From positions 248,001-312,000 of the forward strand of contig JACDTU010000022.1 of assembly GCA_022376465.1 (NCBI GenBank): a stretch of DNA of 64,000 bases, in the 5' to 3' direction. This DNA is from Cubamyces lactineus. Lineage: Eukaryota; Basidiomycota; Agaricomycetes; Polyporales; Polyporaceae. Each line of letters starts with the position of its first letter. The first letter of the stretch is position 1. The translations under genes and the position numbers were made by a program. Shown here piece by piece: positions 1-10,625 of the stretch. Below the pieces are notes generated by a model that had not been told where the DNA came from, made no database searches, and worked only from the letters and a program-made list of their open reading frames with translations.

Positions 1-87
1 GACCAATCCTCCAGGCTTTTGACCACGACCTCTGCTGCTCTTGTTCCCCTCCCCTTCGTTCCTATACCCGCTACGCCAAGCGGCGCC

Positions 88-3000
88 ATGCTAAAATCTT
101 CGTTCGTTTTACTGTCTCTCGCTAGCCTCTGCACTCATGTCTTGGCGTCTGTGACCATCTATGGCCAGCAGGGCATCACCATGCCTTCGGGCATCGCCTC
201 TACCGACGCGGCCTCTGCGACGAGTGCCGCTTCAGACACGAGCTGGCTTTCTAACCTGGCTGCATACAACAATGTTACGCTCCAAGCTCCACCACTGCCT
301 GATCCTATGCCGTCTCTAGCCTTCGGGATACAGCTGCTTAACAACGCTCAGGACGTGGCTGGTCTTTCGGTCCCTCAGAAGGGCAGCTTCATGGGCTTCT
401 CTATCGAAATGTCCGTAGTGGACCAAGTCAGTGAGTGCTATATCTCGTTCACTCAATCTCAGAACTCGATCTAACGATCATTTCCCCACTCGCTAGTCGG
501 CAAGAACGCGTACGCCCAGAAATCACTCCTCTTGGCATGCTTGATGAGCTCACTTGGCAATGGGTCCTTGCAGGACGTTCCTCCAGGTTCCCTTCCTCAA
601 TTTGCTTGCGGCTCTCGCAGACAGAGCAGGCATTGTGACCATCCGTGTCGGTGGTAACACGCAAGAAACTGCGTCTTTGGTCCCTAGCTTGCCCAACAAT
701 GCCATGATTGCCAAGGACAAGGAGGATTCCAGTAACCCGGTGCGTACCCATCTCGCTTATTACGTAGTTAGTGAGGCTCTAGTACGGGCAAAGCAAAGCT
801 GCACCCAGCACGGAAATGGATCTGGACCTGAAAACGCTTGAATGAACAATGGATGTCGTGTACAAATGCGGAATGCTCTCCTCGAACCCAACCAGCGGTC
901 GCTTGTGCTTGTCGAGGGTGGAGCGTCTTGGACGACTTGGCGACCACCTGCGATACAGTGACGTCACTCCCAGGCTCGTCGCCTTGGCGTTGCTGTATCG
1001 AGATGAGACGCCCACAAGCCGTACACATTGACCAAACATCCACCGACAACAGCGCAGAGACCTTGGCGGACGGTGAACGAAGGCCTTGTCCTGATTTTGA
1101 TTATATTGGATCACAATGCCGTGGCGATGCAGCCCATCCTAGCGCATGCTTGCCCTGCTCTCTGGTGCCTTGCAGCGATTGACGGGAGCTGACCGATCCT
1201 ATCGATTACAGACCGAGACTCCGGTTCTGGATTTCACCGCGGAAATGCTCTACCTCTTGGCGAACGTGTCGTCTTTGGTCAACGCTCGGTGGTACCTTGG
1301 TAGGTCTCCCTTCATAGCTACACATCCGGTCTACGACTAATCCGCTCCTCAGGTATTCCATTTAACGACACATCGAACCTCCGTCTACAGATCGCCGAGG
1401 CAGCCGAGTCCATCCTTGGCGATAATGTCATCGGTTTCCAGGTTGGCAACGAACCCGATCTTTACGCCGAGTATGCTTTACTCTTCAGCTCTTTGTTAAC
1501 AACGTGGCGCTAATGATGCTACTTGCAGTCACGGCCACCGCCCTCAAGGGTACGACCAGCAAGACTACTTCAACGACTTCGGCATCATGGTCCAGGCTAT
1601 TCAGAACGACCCCAGTATCCCTACACGCGGGAACCTGATTGCTCCTAGTGTGCAAGGCACATGGTCGCTCGAGTCCGTTCTGGACACTGGCTTCCTCACT
1701 AACTACACGGACGACGTCAGCATTCTCTCCGTTGAGCAGTGCGTACCTCATGAAGCCTCTTCCTCCACCTCACATGTTGACTTTCTTGCAAAGTTACCCT
1801 GACCAGAACTGTGCCGCCGCATTCCCTGGAGGGAACTTCGGCCCTGTCATCAACCCGCAGGACGTTTTCCAGAATTACCTCAACCACACGAGCGGCCAAA
1901 GCATCGTTGCCCCTTACATCAACGGGGCGTCGATTGCGCAGTCCGCCGGCAAGCAGTACATGATGTTCGAAACCAACACCGCGTCTTGCGGTGGTTTCTC
2001 GGGCGTCAGCGACAGTTTCGGCTCTGCACTGTGGGGTGTCGATTATGGTCTCCAGATGGCGTACAGCAACTTCACGGGTGCGCTCCTGCACGTTGGTGGT
2101 CAAGACGATTCTTACAACGTAAGTCTGAGGACGGTTGGAAGGATATCATAACAGTGCGCTAACTTCCTTTGCAGCCCTTCAACCGTATGTCACGATCGCA
2201 TCGTTTGCTTGTTCGTACTCACAAGTGATTCAGCTCCGCCGACGAACTTGTCGTCGATCGACCAGTGGACTGTCGGCCCCATCTTTTACTCGACGCTTGT
2301 CGTTGCCGAGGCTCTTGGCAAGACCAACACCTCCCGTGTTCTCGACCTCCAGGCTAACGGCGGCAGCATGTTCACCCCGGCCTACGCCATCTATGAGAAC
2401 GACGCGCTCGCTCGCCTGGTACTGATCAACTTCATGACCGAGCAGAACGGCCAGGCAGCGGCATACACTGCGACGATCTCTGTAGGAGGCGGCCAGACTG
2501 GTGAAGCCAACGGCACACCTTCGCAGGTCAAGGTCAAGTACGTATGCCTTGCATGGATGATACATGGAGACAGCAGCTTACCTTCTGCGCAAGGTACCTG
2601 CAGGCCCCTTCGGTAGCAGAGAAGGACGCCATCACGTGGGGCAACCAGGTAGGCACCCACCTCGCGTTGAGGTATGTACATTGCTCACCTGTATTGTGAC
2701 AGACCTTTGGCGGACGGTTCCAGTGCGACGGTCGACTACACGGCACTGAGGTCGTCCAAACCGTCAACTGCGACACCAACGCCAACACGTGCCAAATCAC
2801 CGTCCCTGCACCCGGCGTCGCGCTCGTCTACCTCTCCTCAGACGCGCAAGCTGCGGTCGACCCCAGCCAGTCGCAGACGTTCGCAACGACCGCGGTCACG
2901 AAGACGGCGAACACGGTGACAATCGACCCGAGCGTGCTCGCGACGAGCAACGGCCAGAGCGGCGCGGACCGCCAGCTCTCGAGCACGAGCAAGGGCAGCA

Positions 3001-3095
3001 GCTCCGCGGGGCGCACGGCTGCCGCGCCAGGCTTGACGCTCCTTGCTATGATCCTTGCGGGCGCGTCTGTGATCGCGGCGGCGACGAGGCGATGA
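88..3095 (+). CDS. GPI-tailed GH79 beta-glucuronidase-type glycosidase, copy 1
   Basis: Secreted glycoside hydrolase of family GH79, expected to release glucuronic acid or 4-O-methylglucuronic acid from glycans such as arabinogalactan protein. A signal peptide follows ATG 88 (MLKSSFVLLSLASLC). Recognisable blocks in order: FGFSIEMS-like block, RVGGNTQET, the acid/base-type motif VGNEPDLY, a second acidic motif MFETNTASCGGF, the LHVGGQ block, then the small beta-rich C-terminal domain. The protein ends in a Ser/Gly-rich linker and a hydrophobic tail (PGLTLLAMILAGASVIAAA), suggesting GPI anchoring. About ten exons, including a 13-nt exon (497-509) and a 10-nt exon (2175-2184). One intron (740-1211) is 472 nt, whereas the same position has about 56 nt in copy 2. 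No frame break was found. Family assignment is firm; exact substrate is inference. Confidence 0.9.
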
Positions 3096-4439
3096 GCCCT
3101 CGTGGTGACTGTCTGTCGCCTTGGACTTGGGTCTGCTCGCTGACACGCGCGGGCGCGACTCGTTTACGGATCCTTTGTTTCGGACTGCTTTCTCTCTCTT
3201 GTATATATCTCGGACGCTGGCGGGCGGTCCTGCTGGCGCTGTCGGACTTACGGTTACGATGAGTGTAGAGGTAATATGTGGTCTTAATGATACTGATTTT
3301 CGCTCTGTATCACGCACCGGCGTCGCAGCCCCCAGCAGTTGGATACTCATGCCCACTGCGGGTCACCGTTTGCTGACCGTCGTTGGCAGATATCAGCAGG
3401 ATCGCGCGGGGGCGCACCGCGGTCTGATATCGTTAGGCGGAGGCTGGGTTCCCTATAGATATCGGTAGGTTGTTAGTATCCTCACTGAGCGGACGCTGCT
3501 CAAGCAAGAATTCAGCAAACATACAACTTCCGGGGTCCGGGGATGATACGAGCGCGATACTCACACGACCGAACATCCTCGTCCTTCGTGAACCATCCAG
3601 ATGTGGGAAAGTCAGCCAGGGCCTAGCGATAACTCGTCCTGTATGTGCATTTGGGGTCTAGCGAGGTTGAAGAGGCTCAGGGCGATAGGACGATTGACCT
3701 TGTGCTTTTTGTACGCGTAGGCTTTCGCGACTTCGGCGTGCCTGCTCGTCCGCTCATGGATCTGATCGCTTTTAGCGCGATCAGACCTGAAATTGATCCA
3801 AAGGGACGCCAAGCTGCCTCCTTCCGCGGAGCTACCCAAAAATCTCGACGCTGAAAGTACTGCAAGTGGAGCACCGGCAAATTCATCTGCGAGTCGTACA
3901 TACGCACACATATTCTGCTGAGGCCAAGCATCGCCGTTTCGGACACGCGGATATCAAACGGCAAGCGTCACGGTACTACGGTCGGAGCAGTGCAGTCCAC
4001 GAAGCGCTCACTCCAGGTGTCTTCAGGGTCCGATCCTGCTTTTGGCGGTGTGAGACCCAGCGCCCGAACTCGACCCCCGGTGTCTCCGTCTATACAGCCG
4101 CCGCGCTACCGTCGTGTGCTATCGTAATACCGAATATGTCGGGTGGGAGCACATTGAGGCCCAATCGCGATAGACCGGCACATTGATGCAGATACGTTCC
4201 AAAGCCGGGCGCGGTCACTGCAAGCCGCAGCGCTCGCGGGTCTCGGGAAGTCCAGCACTATACGATGATCTCGACGCGCACGCCCGGGTTCCCTCCCGGC
4301 GGAGGGGTGCACTGCTCGGGAGCTCAGGGCTGCCAGAGGTTCTCCTTAAAGCCCCCTCCTATGCCGGGCCTCGCGTGCGTCCCGTCCCTCGCCCTCCTCT
4401 TCTTTTCTCTTTCGCTTTCTTCCGGGGCTGGCTGACGCC
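3096..4439. other. intergenic region between GH79 copies 1 and 2
   Basis: About 1.3 kb holding the 3' flank of copy 1 and the promoter of copy 2. Only short ORFs without recognisable domains occur. I see no RNA gene or transposon ends. Confidence 0.6.
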
Positions 4440-7032
4440 ATGTTTCGCTTTCTAGCCGTTTGTCTGCTTCCTGTTTCGTCGTTAACATCGCTGTCATATG
4501 CTTTGCCGTCCGTCACGGTGTATGGGCCTACTGGCGCAGAGAGGCCGTCCGGTGCGTCCTCGGGGGCGGAGCCCTCGCAGACGGGAAGCGACCCGGGCAC
4601 CAGCTGGCTCAACGCGTACAACGCGTACAATGACGTGCAGTTGCAGCCCCCGCCGCTGCCGTCGCCGATGCCTGCAACGACTTTCCCGATAACGGTCCCG
4701 AGCCAAGCACAGAACATGCCTGGGTTGTCGATACCTCAGCGAGGCGACTTCTGGGGCTTCTCGATCGAGATGTCCGTCGTGGAGCAAGTCAGTGAGTAGC
4801 CGATGCCTGACTTATCCGTGCCGACCACGTTCTAATCCCTCCACCTCAGTGGGCAAGAATGGGTGCGCATACTGCCCTAGCTTCTGTGGCGCTGTCAACT
4901 GACGGCTGTCTGCGTATAGCTCGTTCATCCAGGTGTCTTTCCTGAACCTGCTCGCTGCTGTAGCGGAGCGCGCGGGAAGCGTGCGTATCCGTGTCGGAGG
5001 CAATACTCAAGAGACGGCAACACTCGTGGACAATCTGCCCAACGATGCAATCATCGAAAAGGACAAGACGGTGGATACCGCAGTGACCAACACAGTCAGC
5101 TACAATTCAAGTACACATCCGGCATCAGTCGCTAACGGGAATGTGTACAGGCCCAGACACCCACGCTACTTTATACGCCGGAATTGCTGTACCTCCTCTC
5201 CAACGTCTCGGCGCTGGTGAACGCCAAGTGGTATCTCGGTGCGTCCAAGCGACATCTCCGTCTGACCGCAGACTTACCGCCGGCATCTGGCAGGCATCCC
5301 GATGAACGACACCTCCCATCTCCGGCTGCAGATCGCAGAGGCTGCGGATGCCATCCTGGGCGACAACGTGCTTGGGTACCAGGTCGGCAACGAGCCCGAT
5401 CTCTACGCCAAGTGAGTGGGCAATCCGATCTGTCTTGTTACTGCTGCGTCTTGGCACTCATGGATCATCGCGCTGTGCAGCCACGGGCATAGACCGCCGA
5501 CGTATGACGAGACGGACTACTTCAATGAGTTTGGCGTCGTCGTGAATGCTGTGCAGCAGGACTCGAAGATCAAGAACAAGAACAAGCTCATCGCCCCCAG
5601 TGTGCAAGGTCAATGGACACCGGAGGATGTCTGGGATACTGGGTTCCTCGACTCGTATGGATCTTCTCTGGACGTTATCGCTATGGAGCAGTACGTGTCC
5701 CTATCGTCTCGGAAACTGGCTGTCACGTTTACACGGTCCTCTCGAACAGCTACCCAGAGCAGAACTGTGCTGCCGAGTTCCCTAACGGTGGATTCGGGCC
5801 CATCCAGGACCCGCAAACAGTCTTCCCCCAATATCTCACCCACACGTCCGGTCAGACCATCGTCAAGCCCTATTTGAACACTGCGTCCATCGCTCAGCAG
5901 CTGGGCAAGGAGTTCATGATGTTCGAGACGAACACCGCCTCCTGTGGTGGTTTCCCTGGAGTGAGCGACAGCTTTGGATCCGCGCTGTGGGCGGTCGATT
6001 ATGGGCTCCAGATGGCATACAGCAACTTTACGGGTGCTCTCCTGCACGTTGGTGGTCAGAATGTCTCTTATAACGTGAGTGCATATTCGCAATGAATCGG
6101 CATTTGCTGGAACTGACGGTTCAATGTTCAAAGCCTTTCACGCGTGAGTGACCAGTCAATGTAGTAGCTCTCGCCAGACTGACGTGCCTCTGTACAGCTC
6201 CTCCCACGAATCTCTCCCTTTTCGATCAATGGACGGTCGGACCCGTCTTCTACTCCACGCTGTTCATGGCAGAGGCCCTGGGCACCACTAACTCATCCCG
6301 CGTGGTCGACCTCTTCGCTAATGACGGTAACGAATTCACCCCGGCCTACGCTATCTACGAGGAGCATGCACTCGCCCGTATCGCGTTGATAAACTACATG
6401 AATGCCCAGGACGGCTTGGGCTCGTACACTGTTTCGCTTTCTATTGGGGGCGTGCAGACGGGCGAACCGAACGACACGCCGGCGCAGGTGAAAGTCAAGT
6501 AAGTGTACCTAATCGTCCATTCATGAACCGTCCCCTCTGACGCTGTCTCGCAGGTACTTGCTCGCACCTTCGGTGAGCGAGAAGGACCAGATAACCTGGG
6601 CGAATCAGGTAAGCATCATCTCGCGTACCAAAGTCCTTGTCAACTCATCCTCTATAGACATTCGGCGGACGCTTCCAAGCAGACGGCCGCCTCTCTGGTA
6701 CCGAGTTGGTTCAGACCATCACCTGCAACCAAGGCGCGAACACATGCCAGATCCCCGTCCCCGCCCCCGGCGCTGCGCTCGTCTTCCTCTCCAACGACGC
6801 GCAGTCGTCCACCGACCCGGCAACGATGACGTTCTCCACCACAGCGGTGACCAAGGCGATCGAGACACTCGCCATCCCCTCGAGCGCGCTCGCGACGAGT
6901 AACGGGCACAGTGGCAAGGTCCCTCTGTCCGGCACTAGTAAAGGCTCGAGTGGAGGCGCCGCTGCGCTCGGGGTCCCGCTGTCTCTGACGATTGCTTCGG
7001 TATTGATGGGTGCGTTATTGCTCGTTCGATGA
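4440..7032 (+). CDS. GPI-tailed GH79 beta-glucuronidase-type glycosidase, copy 2
   Basis: Paralogue of copy 1 in direct tandem with the same exon plan and all introns short. ATG 4440 opens a signal peptide (MFRFLAVCLLPVSSLTSL). Conserved blocks: FSIEMSVVEQV, RVGGNTQET, VGNEPDLYAN, MFETNTASCGGFPG and the C-terminal beta domain. A Ser/Gly-rich linker and hydrophobic tail (LTIASVLMGALLLV) suggest a GPI anchor. Exons include a 13-nt exon at 4850-4862 and a 10-nt exon at 6134-6143. The intron after the WYLG motif, the intron after KVK and the intron before TFGG are shared with copy 1 and absent from copy 3. The N-terminal 40 residues differ between copies while the catalytic blocks are close, as expected for a diverged tandem duplication. 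Activity is inferred from family membership. Confidence 0.9.
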
Positions 7033-7537
7033 TCCCTATGACATTCGGACTCGCGGATACTTGAGCTATGGTATCGTGATGTTTCACGGACGCTCGATTT
7101 GGATACGTACTGGACGGTAAAAGCTACGCATACTTCACTTCGGACGGTAATCTTTGGACTTGGGACTTCGTATAGGTAGATGCATTTGTATTCTTACTTC
7201 GCAACACCACATGATACATCGCTACACTCCACGCTATCTATCTTTGTAATACGCATTGCGCCTTCACTTCGCAGGCGCTCACTCAGTACGTACTGGTCTG
7301 CATCAATAATCTCCTTTGCCAGGACGTGCAGCATTCACGGGTTCACCGAATCGAAAAGCTGACGGTATACATATGGCGAGAGAAGTACTGAAGTGCTATG
7401 TATGTAAAGTTCGTACTAGTATATGGTAGCTATCCAAAGCGTTCTGTAGAGAGCGACATACGACAATCTGGTGCGTACTACGAAACATGCGTCCATGCAC
7501 CCCAACTTAGAGCTTACAATCTTCCCTCTCCAACATC
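7033..7537. other. convergent intergenic region
   Basis: About 0.5 kb between the 3' ends of GH79 copies 2 (+) and 3 (-). It is somewhat AT-richer than the genes, consistent with 3' untranslated sequence. No ORF or RNA gene is supported. Confidence 0.6.
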
Positions 7538-9979
7538 TCAAAGATGCCGTGCGACTGCCCATCTGAGCATACCCACACCTACCACCGCCGTAAACAGCGC
7601 AGCAACACTGGGGTACGCACCCATCGCCCGAGGAGCGGCGTTACTGCCAGAACTCGTGCTGCCATACCGCCCCTTCATCCCCCTGTGCCCGTTCGACGTC
7701 GCAAGCACTTGCGGGTCGACAGTGACGGTGTTCTTAGCCTTCGTCACCGCGGTCGTCGCGAAGGTCGCAGTGCTCGCCGGTTCGGACTCCTTCATCGCGT
7801 CGTCGCTCATAAACACGAGCGCGAAGCCGGGCGCGGGAACCTTGACCTGGCAAGTGTTCGCGGTCTGGTCGCACTGGACCGTCTCAATCTTCAGCTCGCC
7901 TTGAAGCCGGCCGTCCGCTTCGAACTGCCCGCCGAGGGTCTGGCCGCCCCAGGTGACGTTCCACTTGTCTCCTACAGAGGGCGCGACGAGGTACTTGACT
8001 TTCACCTGTGCGGGCGTGCCATTCGGCTGTCCAGACTCGCCGCCGCCGACAGAGATCGTGGCGGTGTAGTCGTTTGCGCCCGACGGGTCCGTCATGAAAT
8101 TGATCAGGGCGAGGCGCGCGAGGTTGCCGTTCTCGTACACGGCGTAGCCGGGCGTGAAGATGTTGCCCCCGTTGGCGTTGAGGTCGACGATCTGCGAGTT
8201 GTTCGACGAGCCGAGCGTCTCGGCGACGGCGAGTACGGAATAGAAGATCGGTCCGACGGTCCATTGGTGGTAGGAGGACTCGTTCGTGGGGGGAGCTGTG
8301 ATAAGAGAATGTAAGCGGTCAAAATTCTAACAAGCCTTGTTCCGGCATACCTGTGAAGGGCTGGGCCATAGATTCGCGTAAGCATCAAGTAGCTATGAAG
8401 ATAGGTATGAGCCTACTCACATTGTAGTAGACGTTCTGACCACCGACGTGCAGCAGAGCATGCGAGAAGTTGCTATACGCCATCTGCAGGCCGTAATCCA
8501 ACGCCCAAAGCGCCGCGCCGAAACTCGTACTGATCCCAGGGAAACCACCACATGACGCCGAGTTCGTTTCGAACATAATGAAGGGCTTCCCGGCCTGCTG
8601 CGCGACCATCGTCGAGTTCATGTAGAGCTGGATGGTGCTGACCCCGGCGGTGTGGTTCAGGTACTTCGAAAACTCGACTTGAGGGTCCGCGGGAGTGCCG
8701 AAGCCTTCGTAAATGGCGGCACAGTTGTCATCGGGGTAGCTGTATGGTGATGAGCGGACATGCAGGCTAGAGCGAATGTTGTTCGACTCACTGTTCAACG
8801 CTCAGTGCAGTCAGGGAGTCAGTGTACGCGGGAATGAAACCCGTGTTCCACACGTCTATCGAACAGCTGGTCAGTATGCAATGATATGAGGAATACTCTA
8901 CGCGACCTGCCTTCAGGGATCCAGTCACCGGTGGCCAAGCTCGGGCCAATCAGGTTGTTCGTGACAGGCAGGTTCAATCCCTTCATCGCATCGACGACTT
9001 GTCCGAACTCGCCGAAGTAGTCGAATGGCCCATATCCCTCAGGTCGGTGGCCGTGCCTACAATCGGGTCAGTCGACTGTATGCGCCCTCGGAAGGTTCGG
9101 TGCATGCCTCTGGTACAAGTCTGGTTCGTTGCCGACTTGCAGGCCAATCAGGTTGTCACCGAGGATGCGTTCTCCCCATTCAGCGATATCCAGGCGAAGA
9201 TCCGATGTGTCATTGAGTGGCACACCCAGATACCACTTGACGTTCACCAATGAGGATATGTTCGAGAGGAGGTACAAGATCTCCGGTGTATACAGCAAGG
9301 CTGGCGTTTGTGTCTACCCCGCATATATATCAGATCAGACCTGCAATTAGAGACGTGGGAATCATACCGGGTTATTGGAATCCACTTGCTGTTTCTCTAT
9401 GGCTTTGCCGTCGTCGAGGCTTTGTACCATTCGGGCCGTTTCTTGGGTATTACCTCCAACACGAACGTGGACCCTGCCCGCACGCTGCGCCACGAGGGAC
9501 ATCAAGTTGAGGAACTCGGGACGAATGAAAGACCTAAGGTAACTGGGTCAGTACTACTCGTAGTCTCTCGCTGTACCGGTCCCTTACTGACCCATTGAGA
9601 CCAACTGTGAATCGGGTGAGATTTGTTCAGCATAGTTACACTCGGCGCATCGGGGACATCTTGACCGATACTCACTGACTTGGGTTACCACGGACATTTC
9701 CACCGAGAACCCAAAGAACGCTCCGCTGAGGGGTATCGAGAGACCCTGGACATCGCTTGAGCTCGCCGACAGTTGAATCCCGAACTGGTTGGGCGGCAAG
9801 GGATCTGGCAGAGGTGGCGGGTCAAGAATCCTTGGATCATATGCTGCTAAGCCGGTATAAGTCGCCCCCGGGGCGTACGAAGTGGAAGTAGGCGCGATCG
9901 GCTGCTGGCCGTAGACGGTGACCGCTCGCGCACCGCTGAAGGCGGCGAGGAGGACGCAAAGGAGGGTGGGGAGAACCAT
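7538..9979 (-). CDS. GH79 beta-glucuronidase-type glycosidase, copy 3, with a different intron set
   Basis: Third GH79 paralogue, inverted relative to copies 1 and 2. The ATG at 9979 sits in a strong context (ccaccATGG) and opens a signal peptide (MVLPTLLCVLLAAFSGARA). Blocks: GFSVEMSVVTQV, RVGGNTQET, VGNEPDLYQ, MFETNSASCGGF, LHVGGQ, then the C-terminal beta domain and a hydrophobic tail. It keeps the 13-nt exon (9592-9604) and the 10-nt exon (8351-8360). It lacks three introns found in both other copies (after WYLG, after KVK, before the final domain) and has an extra one (8856-8910) splitting WIPE/DVWNTGF. Two introns, 9057-9107 and 8856-8910, best fit GC-AG borders. With these removed the reading frame is open throughout, so I treat it as functional rather than a pseudogene. 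Alternative GT borders exist but align worse with the paralogues. Confidence 0.85.
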
Positions 9980-10625
9980 GGTGGTGGCCTGTGAGAGAGA
10001 GCAAGCGCATATATTCTGCCATCTGGCTTGTGCGAATAGCCAAGTTGGCCATGGAGCTCGCCTAAGAACACTGTCTTCTTGGCGGACGCTACCATGGCGG
10101 AGCGCGATCTTAGGGTGCGTTTGGCCTAGCGCGCTTCCATCTCCGCCAATTCGGGGGACTGCTCTCCTCGCTAAACGTTTCGTCGGCGCTTGAATCCTTA
10201 CCAAGAACGCTGCGTCACGCTCGCCCCGCCCAGCTGCTTGGCAGCATTCCAAGAGCCCCTCCTGCGTTCTTGGTGAGCACAACACCACCTTGGCTTGCAC
10301 GAAAACATGACCGCAGCTTGGAACTGAGCAGAAATGCACGACAACTATGTTCGCTGCGTCATGGCAGGGTCCGCAGCATGGGTGACCGTGACTACCAATC
10401 TGCCGAGCGGTGCGCGCCACCTTCCTGTTCAGGCAGTCCCCCGACGCCCGACGCCCGACGCCCAGCGCCCGCCTGAAGGCGTTCAGTACAGTTCCCCCGG
10501 AATTACCCTCAATCAGTGATTCCTCTAACATCTGTTGTCCCTGGGAAGCCATTGAATCTGATGCAACACCGTCATGTATGTCGGATTAAGCCACAGGATT
10601 GGTATGACACCACCTACAGCTATCC
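9980..10625. other. promoter region of GH79 copy 3 and 3' flank of the upstream gene
   Basis: About 0.65 kb between two minus-strand genes. It contains a short tandem repeat near 10436 and presumably the promoter of GH79 copy 3. A 322-aa open frame overlapping it runs into the signal peptide of copy 3 and is not a separate gene. Confidence 0.55.
10436..10470. repeat. short tandem repeat, 7-nt unit CCCGACG
   Basis: Three consecutive copies of CCCGACG followed by degenerate copies (CCCAGCG, CCCGCC). It lies between GH79 copy 3 and the next upstream gene and probably has no function beyond being a simple repeat. Confidence 0.75.

Noticed and set aside
870..905. Possible tRNA T-arm (ggttcgagga on the minus strand) in the GH79 copy 1 intron
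   Set aside because: No matching acceptor, D or anticodon arm, and the B box does not fit GGTTCGANTCC.
7538..9979. GH79 copy 3 as a pseudogene because two exon joints lack an aligned GT donor
   Set aside because: GC donors with good context restore full alignment with paralogues, and every other exon is open with all key motifs.
9584..10552. 322-codon minus-strand ORF upstream of GH79 copy 3
   Set aside because: Its last third is simply exon 1 of copy 3 in the same frame; the N-terminal part has no signal peptide logic or conservation, while ATG 9979 has a good context and signal peptide.
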